NCBI RefSeq assembly: GCF_000427685.1
Contig: NZ_KE386573.1
Coordinates: 1,534,938 to 1,598,937, forward strand
Direction: 5' to 3'
DNA length: 64,000 nt
Origin: Haloplanus natans DSM 17983
GTDB taxonomy: Archaea; Halobacteriota; Halobacteria; Halobacteriales; Haloferacaceae
Part shown: positions 17,798 to 24,662 of the stretch, piece after piece
Numbering within the stretch: position 1 is the first letter of the stretch
Layout of the letters: each line of letters opens with the position of its first letter
Position numbers and translations under genes: made by a program
Notes under the pieces: generated by a model
The model's database searches: none
The model's input: only the letters and a program-made list of their open reading frames with translations
Told to the model about the DNA's origin: nothing

Positions 17798-17805
17798 CCC
17801 TTAAG
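17798..17805 (+). promoter_or_regulatory. 7S RNA promoter element
   Basis: cccttaag, preceded by cgaaagg, resembles the CTTAAG-type promoters of haloarchaeal stable RNAs. It lies about 25 nt upstream of the predicted 7S RNA 5' end. Confidence 0.55.
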
Positions 17806-17820
17806 AAGAACCGGCATACG

Positions 17821-18142
17821 GTAGGATGGACTAGGTCGGGCAGTTAGGCCCTGCTCTTTCACCCGCACTACGGTCTTGAGCGGGGACCGAACCCGGGGGC
17901 GTCCGGTCAGACCGGTTCGGGCCTCGGGAGCCAACGTGGAAGCCTCGTCCTTCGGGGACAGCGGTCCGCGGCGCGCGTCCGCAGGGACGCTCCGTCGCGG
18001 TTCGTCGACGGCACCGGGCCAGGCGCGGAAGCGAGCAGCCCACCGCCGAACGCCAGTCGCTCGAAGGATCGCGGGGTGGAGGAGGCGACCGGGATTCCCC
18101 GCACCGGAACGCCGGGCAATCCCGCTGTCCACATTCCTATCA
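17821..18142 (+). ncRNA. ffs: signal recognition particle 7S RNA
   Basis: About 320 nt with no codon structure. Near the 5' end is gggcagttaggccctgc. The domain-IV (helix 8) core gccagg...ggaagc...agcagcc, the SRP54-binding asymmetric loop, is at about 18018-18041. The 5' region gtaggatggac (17821-17831) can pair with gtccacattcctat (18127-18140) to form archaeal helix 1. The RNA scaffolds SRP19 and SRP54 for membrane targeting. The ends are estimated from pairing, so allow about 10 nt. Confidence 0.88.
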
Positions 18143-18228
18143 TCCAAGAGCCCCGGCAGTGGCCAGCGTTGCCTCATAGCAAAATATGAATATCATGCGA
18201 ACCGATATCATGTATGAGGTTAACACTC

Positions 18229-18360
18229 ATGGTACGAGACGACGCGATACTCCTGAAACTCCGCGAGAAGTGTAGCGAGGGAAGCGACAACGCCTGCCGG
18301 ACGCTCGAACGACTCTGTGACGACGGCCGAGACGACGCCTGCGAGTACGTTCTGAAGTAA
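18229..18360 (+). CDS. 43-residue protein with two Cys-x7-Cys repeats
   Basis: A short ORF with good codon use, from the ATG at 18229 to TAA. It holds a tandem motif CSEGSDNAC and CDDGRDDAC, i.e. C-[SD]-[ED]-G-x-D-x-AC, each at the end of an amphipathic helix. The spacing resembles a single cysteine-stapled helix-turn-helix (Sel1-like Cys pattern) or a tiny metal knuckle. An AT-rich promoter-like stretch (aaaatatgaatatcat) lies 40 bp upstream. Family unknown; possibly functionally linked to the metal-type operator 280 bp downstream, which is inference. Confidence 0.6.
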   Translation: MVRDDAILLKLREKCSEGSDNACRTLERLCDDGRDDACEYVLK

Positions 18361-18508
18361 CCGACGACGTTTCTCGGCGCTCTCACCCGATCAGCCGTGG
18401 CCGTAGATGTCGGTACCGGCCGCCCCCCCATCGTCTCCGATCCAACTCCGCCGTCGCGTCCGGGCGAGCACTCGTCACGTTTTAGGCCGACCGAAAAAAC
18501 TTTTATTC

Positions 18509-18524
18509 TTTAGGCTAGCCTAAA
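18509..18524. promoter_or_regulatory. perfect 16-bp palindrome, DtxR/IdeR-type operator
   Basis: TTTAGGCTAGCCTAAA is an exact palindrome and matches the TTAGG-N4-CCTAA form bound by DtxR-family metalloregulators (IdeR, SirR, haloarchaeal Idr). A half site ttttaggc lies at about 18479-18486. It overlaps the region just downstream of an AT-rich TATA-like stretch (aaaacttttattc) and ends five bases before the leader ORF, so repression by steric block is plausible. Confidence 0.65.
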
Positions 18525-18528
18525 CAAT

Positions 18529-18591
18529 ATGCCAATCGATACGATCCACGCCGGACCCGTCGGCCGCCCATCCGCTACGGCTGGGAGGTAG
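18529..18591 (+). CDS. 20-residue leader peptide ORF
   Basis: ATG at 18529 to TAG at 18589-18591 encodes MPIDTIHAGP... followed by ten residues rich in Gly/Ala/Arg. It begins five bases after the palindromic operator and ends two bases before the ATG of the next gene, an arrangement suited to translational coupling or attenuation. Too short for family assignment. Confidence 0.5.
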   Translation: MPIDTIHAGPVGRPSATAGR

Positions 18592-18593
18592 GG

Positions 18594-19502
18594 ATGGTTG
18601 GACGAACGCTCGGCGACCTCCGGGAACGGATCGACGCCCTCGCGAGCAGCGACGGGCCCTTCTATCTCCGTTGTGCGCGTACGGGCGACCGACCCGTTCC
18701 CGCGGCGGGACGCCGGTTCGCGGCGCGCACCGACGCCCGGAAGGCCGCCCACGTCGTCGAGCGATACCGAGAGACCCTCCGTCGGTACGATCCGAACGTA
18801 CCGTACTACGACGTGATCGTGTGTCAGGTCGTCGCGTCGGACTCGCTCGGCGTCCCCTCCGATCGAACGTTCGAGGCAACGCTCTCGACGCCCGTCCTCG
18901 ACGCCGCGACGCCGCAGTCGTCGAACCGTGCGCTGGTCGAGTTCTGCCACCGGGTGGCTGCGGCGGTCTTCGAGAGCCTATCGGCCGCCGGGCACGACGC
19001 CGTCGAGGCGTCGACTATGGATGCGTACGCCCACCTCGCGGACGCCGTCACCGATCCCGACCGACTCTGTCTTCAACTGCTCGAACGGCTAGCGGCGGAC
19101 GTGGACGCGAGGCTGACCGCCGACGAACAGGCGGCGCTTCTCGATGCCGCCGCAACGCGTCTCGGGTCCCACCGATCAGCGACGGCGGAGCCGGTTTCGG
19201 CGACACTCAGCCACCTCGAAGACCACGGGGTGGTCGGAGCGCATCTCCGCTCCCCGTGGTCGATCGACCTCGACGACGGACGACGAGCCGTCGACGTTCG
19301 GCTCTCGGGATACGCGCTCTCACCTCGCGACGGCCGACTGCCCGTGCTTCCGCTGGCGGTCGACCTCTACCGCCGCCGGCCGGACTGGCCCCTGTCGTCG
19401 ATTCGTGTCGTCGACATCGGCGACGCGTGGCGAGTGTCGTTCGTCTTCCGACAGGCGTCCGATCCCGATGGCCTGGCGACGGCCCCGATCGACGAGGGGT
19501 AA
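18594..19502 (+). CDS. first large gene of a metal-operator operon, unknown function
   Basis: 302 residues. The N-terminal part (about 1-90) has GDLRERIDALASSDGPFYLRCARTGDRPVP (quoted across strands), then 'RRYDPNVPYYDVIV'. The middle is helical; the C-terminal part (about 195-295) reads as an alpha/beta domain ending in a DAWRVSFVF strand. It resembles haloarchaeal hypothetical families I recall as DUF7551/DUF7552 (unverified). It lies behind a DtxR-like palindrome and a leader peptide, and runs into the next gene with no gap, pointing to a shared metal-regulated function. Confidence 0.75.
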   Translation: MVGRTLGDLRERIDALASSDGPFYLRCARTGDRPVPAAGRRFAARTDARKAAHVVERYRETLRRYDPNVPYYDVIVCQVVASDSLGVPSDRTFEATLSTPVLDAATPQSSNRALVEFCHRVAAAVFESLSAAGHDAVEASTMDAYAHLADAVTDPDRLCLQLLERLAADVDARLTADEQAALLDAAATRLGSHRSATAEPVSATLSHLEDHGVVGAHLRSPWSIDLDDGRRAVDVRLSGYALSPRDGRLPVLPLAVDLYRRRPDWPLSSIRVVDIGDAWRVSFVFRQASDPDGLATAPIDEG

Positions 19503-19503
19503 C

Positions 19504-20286
19504 GTGGCGGTGAACACGATCGTTCGGCAGGCCCGAACGCGGGTGCGTGCCGAACGCGAGGCGGTCGACGCCAAGGCCGACGCGGTCGAGGCGTTTGCCG
19601 ACCGTATCGCCGATCTCACGGCGACGCCCCCATCGCCGCCACCGCTCGCCGCCACGGTAACCGCGGGCACGCCCCGCTCCCGCCAGTCCGACGACCGCTG
19701 TCGCGCGGTCCGGCAGGCGTTCGCCGACACGATCCGTCCCCACAGCGTCGCCGACGTGGCCGACGACGAACCCCTCCTCGAAACCGTTCGCGCCGAACTG
19801 TCCGACTCGATCGCCGTGGCGCTCGCTCCGACGACCGACCGATCGTTCTCGCCCGGCCTCAAGCGAGCAATCGTCTCGGCCACGAGCGACCGGCGGACCG
19901 AACTCGCGACCCTGGCCCGGGCGCTCGAACGCGAACGGACCGCCCTCGACGACGCCCAAGCGACCGTCGAAACCGTCACCGACTGGCTCCTCGACGCCGA
20001 CGAAACGCCGCTGACCGGCCTCGGGTTCGACGCGCTCCGGACGCGACACGAGACGCTCGCGACACACCGCAACCGGTGTACCGACCTCACCGACCGGCGG
20101 CAGGCGTTCCTCCGGGCAGCCACAGAGCGCTCCACGGGAACGCGGATCTCCCACCGCTCGCTCGGCCACTATCTCTACGAGGACTTCCCGGTCGACCATC
20201 CCGTTCTGGCTACCGCCACCCGCCTCGACTCGGTGTGTGTGTCGTGTCAACGAGCCGTCCGCGACCATCTCGTACGGAGGGCCTGA
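19504..20286 (+). CDS. coiled-coil-rich protein with a C-terminal CxxC, second gene of the operon
   Basis: 260 residues from the GTG at 19504 (GTG 19510 is an alternative). Nearly all helical: basic/acidic N-terminal coil (QARTRVRAEREAVDAKADAVEAF), a central segment with SFSPGLKRAIVSATSDRRTELA, a second coil, and C-terminal VCVSCQRAVRDHLVRR with a CxxC pair. It resembles the haloarchaeal family I recall as DUF7260 (tentative). It begins one base after the previous stop and overlaps the next gene (TGATG). Confidence 0.72.
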   Translation: MAVNTIVRQARTRVRAEREAVDAKADAVEAFADRIADLTATPPSPPPLAATVTAGTPRSRQSDDRCRAVRQAFADTIRPHSVADVADDEPLLETVRAELSDSIAVALAPTTDRSFSPGLKRAIVSATSDRRTELATLARALERERTALDDAQATVETVTDWLLDADETPLTGLGFDALRTRHETLATHRNRCTDLTDRRQAFLRAATERSTGTRISHRSLGHYLYEDFPVDHPVLATATRLDSVCVSCQRAVRDHLVRRA

Positions 20287-20396
20287 TGCGGCGACGACGA
20301 GGGTGTCTGTGGGCGGGTGTCTACGTCGGCCTCTTCGGGGCTCCGGACGACGACACGGACTCCGAAACGGAGCCGGCGGCGGAGTCGTCCGAGTGA
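20286..20396 (+). CDS. 36-residue protein, third gene of the operon
   Basis: The ATG shares its A with the TGA of the preceding gene. The protein has a basic start (MRRRRGC), a short hydrophobic segment (LWAGVYVGLFG) and a strongly acidic tail (DDDTDSETEPAAESSE), so it may be a small membrane-associated peptide. The tight coupling is the main support. Confidence 0.5.
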   Translation: MRRRRGCLWAGVYVGLFGAPDDDTDSETEPAAESSE

Positions 20397-20540
20397 GCGG
20401 TGTCACCGGTGCCGGGCGGGTTCGTGAGTGCACGTCGCGAGTGGGACGACATCGTGTCCACTGGCCTGTACGAGCGACGCGAGCGCAGTCGGAGTCCGCT
20501 GGCTGGGATACATTCGCTCATCACACCCGTTCCTCAAAGG

Positions 20541-20563
20541 ATGCGCCGGCCGGGATTTGAACC
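20541..20563 (-). repeat. duplicated 3' end of tRNA-Gly (att-like)
   Basis: 23 bp identical to 20665-20687, the T-arm 3' part and acceptor strand of tRNA-Gly, 124 bp downstream in the gene's own direction. Between them lies a partial inverted echo (ctcaaatc, 20613-20620). The rest of the 269 bp between 20397 and 20665 holds no gene I can support. Confidence 0.75.
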
Positions 20564-20665
20564 AAAACCAGACGTGCTCGCTCCCTACGGTCGCTGCGCG
20601 CGACTGGTAGGGCTCAAATCGCCAGCGTCGCGCATACACGTCTCTCACGTCCGTTCGAGACGGTA

Positions 20666-20736
20666 TGCGCCGGCCGGGATTTGAACCCGGGCCATGAGCT
20701 TGGAAGGCTCAGGTCCTACCACTAGACCACCGGCGC
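20666..20736 (-). tRNA. tRNA-Gly (anticodon TCC)
   Basis: 71 nt. The acceptor stem gcgccgg/ccggcgc is perfect with discriminator A. The D arm contains tctagtggtaggac. The anticodon stem tgagc/gctca has loop cttccaa, giving anticodon TCC for GGA codons. The T arm ccggg-ttcaaat-cccgg is canonical. CCA is not encoded. Confidence 0.95.
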
Positions 20737-20776
20737 GCAACGACCGATTCAGGATGCGGGGATAAGGCAGTTACGT

Positions 20777-21817
20777 TTAGTCGTCCGCGGCCGACTCCGC
20801 CGCCTCCGCCTCCCGGAACGCCCGTGCCGTCTCCCGCAGCGACTGCGAGATACCGGGCACCTCGTCGGCGTCGACCGGGCCCCGTGCCTCGATCTCCTCG
20901 ACGCTCCGCGGGAACGGCCGCAGGTCCATGTGGATGGCGATGCCGGCCTTCGCGCCCTGACCCATGGCGACGGGAATCTGGTTGTGTCCCTGTACGAGGT
21001 CGCCAACGGCGTAGACGCCGTCGACGCTCGTCCGACCGTGGTCGTCGGCGACGACGGTGCCGTCGTCGTTCAGGTCACAGCCCAGGTCGGCCGCGAGGGC
21101 GTTGTTGTACTCCGAACCGTACATCGGAAAGCCGCCGCGGTACTCGCGAACGCGGCCGTCCTCGAACTCGAAACTCTCCAGCCAGCCGTCGGGGCCGCGG
21201 TTCATGCCCGTGATCTCCTCGTGGATCACGTCGATGGGATGGGCCCGGAGCATGCGGTCGGTCTCGTCACTCCAGGTCGGTTCGTCGCCCCGGGTGAGCA
21301 GGTCAACCTCGTCGGTGAAGTTGAGCATAATCATGGCGACGTAGGCGGCGCTGTCGCCGTGGCCCATCACGTACACCGACTCGTCGACGAACATGTAGGC
21401 GTCACAGTGGAGACAGTAGTGGAGGCCACGACCCGTGGGTGGGAGCGGCGGGTCGGGACGCGCGTCGCTGAACCCCGTCGCGAGGACGACTCGTTCGACC
21501 AACAGGTCGTCCTCGCCGTCGACGGTGAGGTAGAAGCGACTGTCCGCGCGGTCGATGTCGCTCACGAACCCGCGTCGGTAGGTGGCGCCGTAGTCCTGCA
21601 CCTGTTGCTGAGCGGTCTGGAGGAACTCGCCCCCGGAGACGTCCTCGGTGATTCCGATGACGTTGTGAGTGTCCTGCATCATCGCGGCCCGACCACCGCC
21701 GCGGTTCACGATCACGGTGTCGTGGCCGAGGCGGGTCGTATAGAGGGCGGCGGTCAGGCCGGCCGGTCCCCCGCCGACGACGGCGACGTCGTACGTAGTC
21801 CGATCGCTGTCGGTCAT
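20777..21817 (-). CDS. thioredoxin-reductase-like FAD/NAD(P) oxidoreductase
   Basis: 346 residues. An FAD Rossmann motif (VAVVGGGPAGLTAALY) is near the start, CLHC is at residues 135-138 in the position of the TrxB active-site disulfide, and a second GHGDSA nucleotide site is near 155. A C-terminal 'GVYAVGDLVQGHNQIPVAMGQGAKAG' holds the second FAD contact. Likely a dithiol/disulfide reductase; the partner is not in the window. The ATG at 21817 is chosen because the open frame upstream is the shadow of the methyltransferase gene. Confidence 0.88.
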   Translation of the reverse strand: MTDSDRTTYDVAVVGGGPAGLTAALYTTRLGHDTVIVNRGGGRAAMMQDTHNVIGITEDVSGGEFLQTAQQQVQDYGATYRRGFVSDIDRADSRFYLTVDGEDDLLVERVVLATGFSDARPDPPLPPTGRGLHYCLHCDAYMFVDESVYVMGHGDSAAYVAMIMLNFTDEVDLLTRGDEPTWSDETDRMLRAHPIDVIHEEITGMNRGPDGWLESFEFEDGRVREYRGGFPMYGSEYNNALAADLGCDLNDDGTVVADDHGRTSVDGVYAVGDLVQGHNQIPVAMGQGAKAGIAIHMDLRPFPRSVEEIEARGPVDADEVPGISQSLRETARAFREAEAAESAADD

Positions 21818-21852
21818 CGGTGTGACGTAACGGCTCCGGCGGGTTAAGTGTA

Positions 21853-22512
21853 CTACGTCTGTGCGCTCCGATGCCCGGACCGCCGGGCGCCGACGACGGC
21901 ATAACAGTTCCCACTCGACCGGAACCGCTCGTGGACGGCGAGGGCGCTGGCCGCCAGGTCGCGGTCGAACTCCGCGGGATCGTAGATGTGGTAGTATCGC
22001 GGCACCGTCTCGCCGTCCGGGAGCGTCCAGTCGACGGTCGTATCGAACCCCGTCTCCGCGTCGAAGCGGTCGTGGATCGTGCTCCAGACGCCGACGAGCG
22101 CCCGCCCACCGGGTTCGAGGACGCGCGCGAGTTCGCCGAGGCTCGCGATCCGTCGCTCCCGTGACCGGAGGTGGTGGAGCGTCGCGACGTAGACGGCGAG
22201 GCCGACCCGCCCGTCCCGGACGGGCAACGCTCCGGCGTCGCCCTGAACGAGGTCGGCGTCGAACCCGCCGTCGGCGCCACGCTCGCGGGCGGTGCCGAGG
22301 AGGCCGCGGCTCGCGTCGAGGGCGACGACGCGGTCCGCACGCGTCGCGAGCACCTCGGCGTGGCGCCCGTTGCCACAGCCCACGTCGAGCGCGATGGCGG
22401 CCCGCTCGGCGTCGGCGACGAACGACTCGACTTCGGGCCACGGATACGCCCGCGTCTTGGCGAAGTGGTCCGCGATGCGGTCGTAGGTCGTCCGTGGATT
22501 TGGCCGATCCAT
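21853..22512 (-). CDS. Trm9/ALKBH8-like SAM methyltransferase
   Basis: 219 residues. Motif I is ALDVGCGNGRHAEVL (about 41-55), followed by VVALDASRGLL and VATLHHLRSRERR. The N-terminus TYDRIADHFAKTR...WPEVESF and late VPRYYHIYDPAEF are the flanks seen in tRNA wobble-uridine carboxymethyl methyltransferases (Trm9/ALKBH8). I infer a tRNA substrate, but small-molecule methylation cannot be excluded. Located 35 bp downstream of the pilus gene region and on the same strand as its neighbours. Confidence 0.82.
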   Translation of the reverse strand: MDRPNPRTTYDRIADHFAKTRAYPWPEVESFVADAERAAIALDVGCGNGRHAEVLATRADRVVALDASRGLLGTARERGADGGFDADLVQGDAGALPVRDGRVGLAVYVATLHHLRSRERRIASLGELARVLEPGGRALVGVWSTIHDRFDAETGFDTTVDWTLPDGETVPRYYHIYDPAEFDRDLAASALAVHERFRSSGNCYAVVGARRSGHRSAQT

Positions 22513-22553
22513 AGCTTCCCTCGGTAGTCCGGGGGTTTAGGTGTCGGTGTCGA

Positions 22554-24662
22554 TCACAGCAGCGCGAACGTGAAGACGAGGTAGGTGAGCGCCAGGAGGC
22601 CGGTCGCGTGTTTGACGCCGTCGGCGACGCCGCCCTCGGCGAGTTGCCCGGCGATGAGGCCGGAGCAGACGGCCTGGACGGTCGAGATGTGGAAAAAGAG
22701 GAGTTCGTAGGCGTCGGTGTCGACGTCCGTGCCGGTGAACGCGCCCGCGACGCCGCTCCCGGGGGTCCCACCGGGCGTCGCCGCCCCGCCCGCCCCCGCT
22801 TCCTGTACGGCGGGGATGAACGCGACGGTCAGCGCGGCGATGATACCGAGGAAGACGAACACCGAGATGTAGATGACGAGGATGTAGGTGAGCATCTCTT
22901 GGCGTCGCTCGCGTCGGAGGCGGCGGGTCTCCTGGGCCTCGTCGGCGGCGATGCGGAGGACGGGCGCGATGTCGCCGCTCGCGCTCATGGCGTTCGTGAC
23001 GAGCGTGACCGCCTGGGCGACCATCCGGACGCGGGTCCGAGCGGCGAACCGCCGGAACGCGGTGCCAACGTCCGCCCCCCAGCGCACGTCCTGCCAGGTG
23101 CGGTCGACCTCCGCCTCGAGCCCCCCGAGGTCGGTGTCGGCGACTCGCTTCAGGCTCTCGACGACGCTCATCCCGGCCTCGTTGACGCTAGCGAGTCGGT
23201 CGAGGAAGTCGGGGACCGCGCGTTCGATGGTCCGTACCCGTCGCTTGTGCACCTCGTGGAGGACGGCGAAGGTCGTCATGGCGACGATGGCGGCCTCGAT
23301 GACGGGCGTATCGAGCGTGCCGAGCGCCGAGGGGCCCAGCGGAATCGGGACGGCACGGTAGAGCACCCAGACGACGCCGAGCGGAACCGTGACGACGAAG
23401 CTAATCCACGGCCGTTCGAGGACGCTCCGGAGCGGTTCGTTCAGCCACGCCCGCACGGCCCGGAGTCGGTCGTAGGCCGCGAGGCGTTCGGCGTTGTGGC
23501 GCCACGCGGCGCCGTCGACGGCCGTCCCGCCGTCGGCACGGGGCAGCGCCGAGCCCGCCGCGTCGTCCCCACCGTCGGGGACGCCGATCACGTCCCCCAC
23601 GTCGCGGCTCACGTCCGTCAGCGCCGTCTCGTGCTGGGTCAGGCTGTCGATGTAGACGACAAAGCCGGCACTCGCCAGCGGGATGCCGGCGTATCCGACG
23701 ACCCGGACGACGGTGATGGTGTCCTCGATGACGAGACCGATGACGACGAGGACGGTGATAAAAAAGAGCGGCCCCGCGACGAGGATGGTTACGTACACCT
23801 CGGCGAGCGTCGCGACGAGTTCGAGATACTGCTCCTGCTGGGCCTCCGCCTCCTCCTGGTACCGTTCGTACTGATCCCGCAGGAACGAGGAGAGGTTGCG
23901 GCCGCTCCCGAGGACGCTGGCGAGGTTGTCGGCGAACTCCGCCAGCCCCTCGCTCGGCGTCCGCTCGGCGGTCCGCTCGACGGCCGTCAGGATGTCGGTG
24001 GAGAAGGCGTCCATATCCCGAACCGCGACCCCGACTTCGCGGGCGGCTTCGCCGTAGATGGCGTCGTTGCGTGCGAGCGTGTCGAGCACCTTCGGGAACG
24101 GCATACCGCTTCGAGAGAGCGCGTAGACGAAGGCGATGGTCCGCGGGAGCGTCGCCTCGATTTCGCTCGCTCGCGCGTTCGACAACTGGTCGAGATACGC
24201 CCACCGAGCCCAGTAGGTGCCGAGAGCGAGCGTCGTTCCGACGGTCGCCCCGAAAAACAGGAAGAGGACGAACAGGCCGAGGAGGGTCAGATCCTGCAGG
24301 CGCGTGAGGCCGGCGAGAAAGGAGAGCGCCGGGGGGACGATTTCCAGGATCGACGCCCGGCTGATCGAGAGGAGATCGACCAGCCAGACGGCGACGTAGA
24401 CGCCGAGGATGGCGCCGACGACGCCCGCGACTCCGCTGATGAGGAGGGTTCGAGAGGCGAACACGCGGTGGGTGGTGCCGACGTGGGTCGCGCGCAGCCG
24501 CTCCAGTTGCCAGCTCCGCCGGTCGCTCCGGCCGACGTAGTCGCCGAAGGTGGGGACGGCCAGCCGCGAGAGGAGGAGGTCGGCTCGGGGGCTGATCGGC
24601 GCGAGGAGAACCGGGAGCGCGAGGACGACGACCAACAGCAGGGGCAACAGGGGCCCGATCAC
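22554..24662 (-). CDS. archaeal pilus platform protein (TadC/PilC-like, two T2SF domains)
   Basis: 702 residues from a GTG that overlaps the ATPase stop (GTGA). Two T2SF-type modules are fused. The first (about 140-360) has 'LPRTIAFVYALSRSGMPFPKVL' and a long coil EEAEAQQEQYLELVATLAEVY. The second (about 480-620) has 'VPDFLDRLASVNEAGMSVVESL' and RRLRRERRQEMLTYILV. Around nine hydrophobic helices are present. It anchors the type IV pilus motor in the membrane; in haloarchaea such pairs are called pilB/pilC. The much longer upstream frame is an artefact of the overlapping ATPase. Confidence 0.9.
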   Translation of the reverse strand: MIGPLLPLLLVVVLALPVLLAPISPRADLLLSRLAVPTFGDYVGRSDRRSWQLERLRATHVGTTHRVFASRTLLISGVAGVVGAILGVYVAVWLVDLLSISRASILEIVPPALSFLAGLTRLQDLTLLGLFVLFLFFGATVGTTLALGTYWARWAYLDQLSNARASEIEATLPRTIAFVYALSRSGMPFPKVLDTLARNDAIYGEAAREVGVAVRDMDAFSTDILTAVERTAERTPSEGLAEFADNLASVLGSGRNLSSFLRDQYERYQEEAEAQQEQYLELVATLAEVYVTILVAGPLFFITVLVVIGLVIEDTITVVRVVGYAGIPLASAGFVVYIDSLTQHETALTDVSRDVGDVIGVPDGGDDAAGSALPRADGGTAVDGAAWRHNAERLAAYDRLRAVRAWLNEPLRSVLERPWISFVVTVPLGVVWVLYRAVPIPLGPSALGTLDTPVIEAAIVAMTTFAVLHEVHKRRVRTIERAVPDFLDRLASVNEAGMSVVESLKRVADTDLGGLEAEVDRTWQDVRWGADVGTAFRRFAARTRVRMVAQAVTLVTNAMSASGDIAPVLRIAADEAQETRRLRRERRQEMLTYILVIYISVFVFLGIIAALTVAFIPAVQEAGAGGAATPGGTPGSGVAGAFTGTDVDTDAYELLFFHISTVQAVCSGLIAGQLAEGGVADGVKHATGLLALTYLVFTFALL

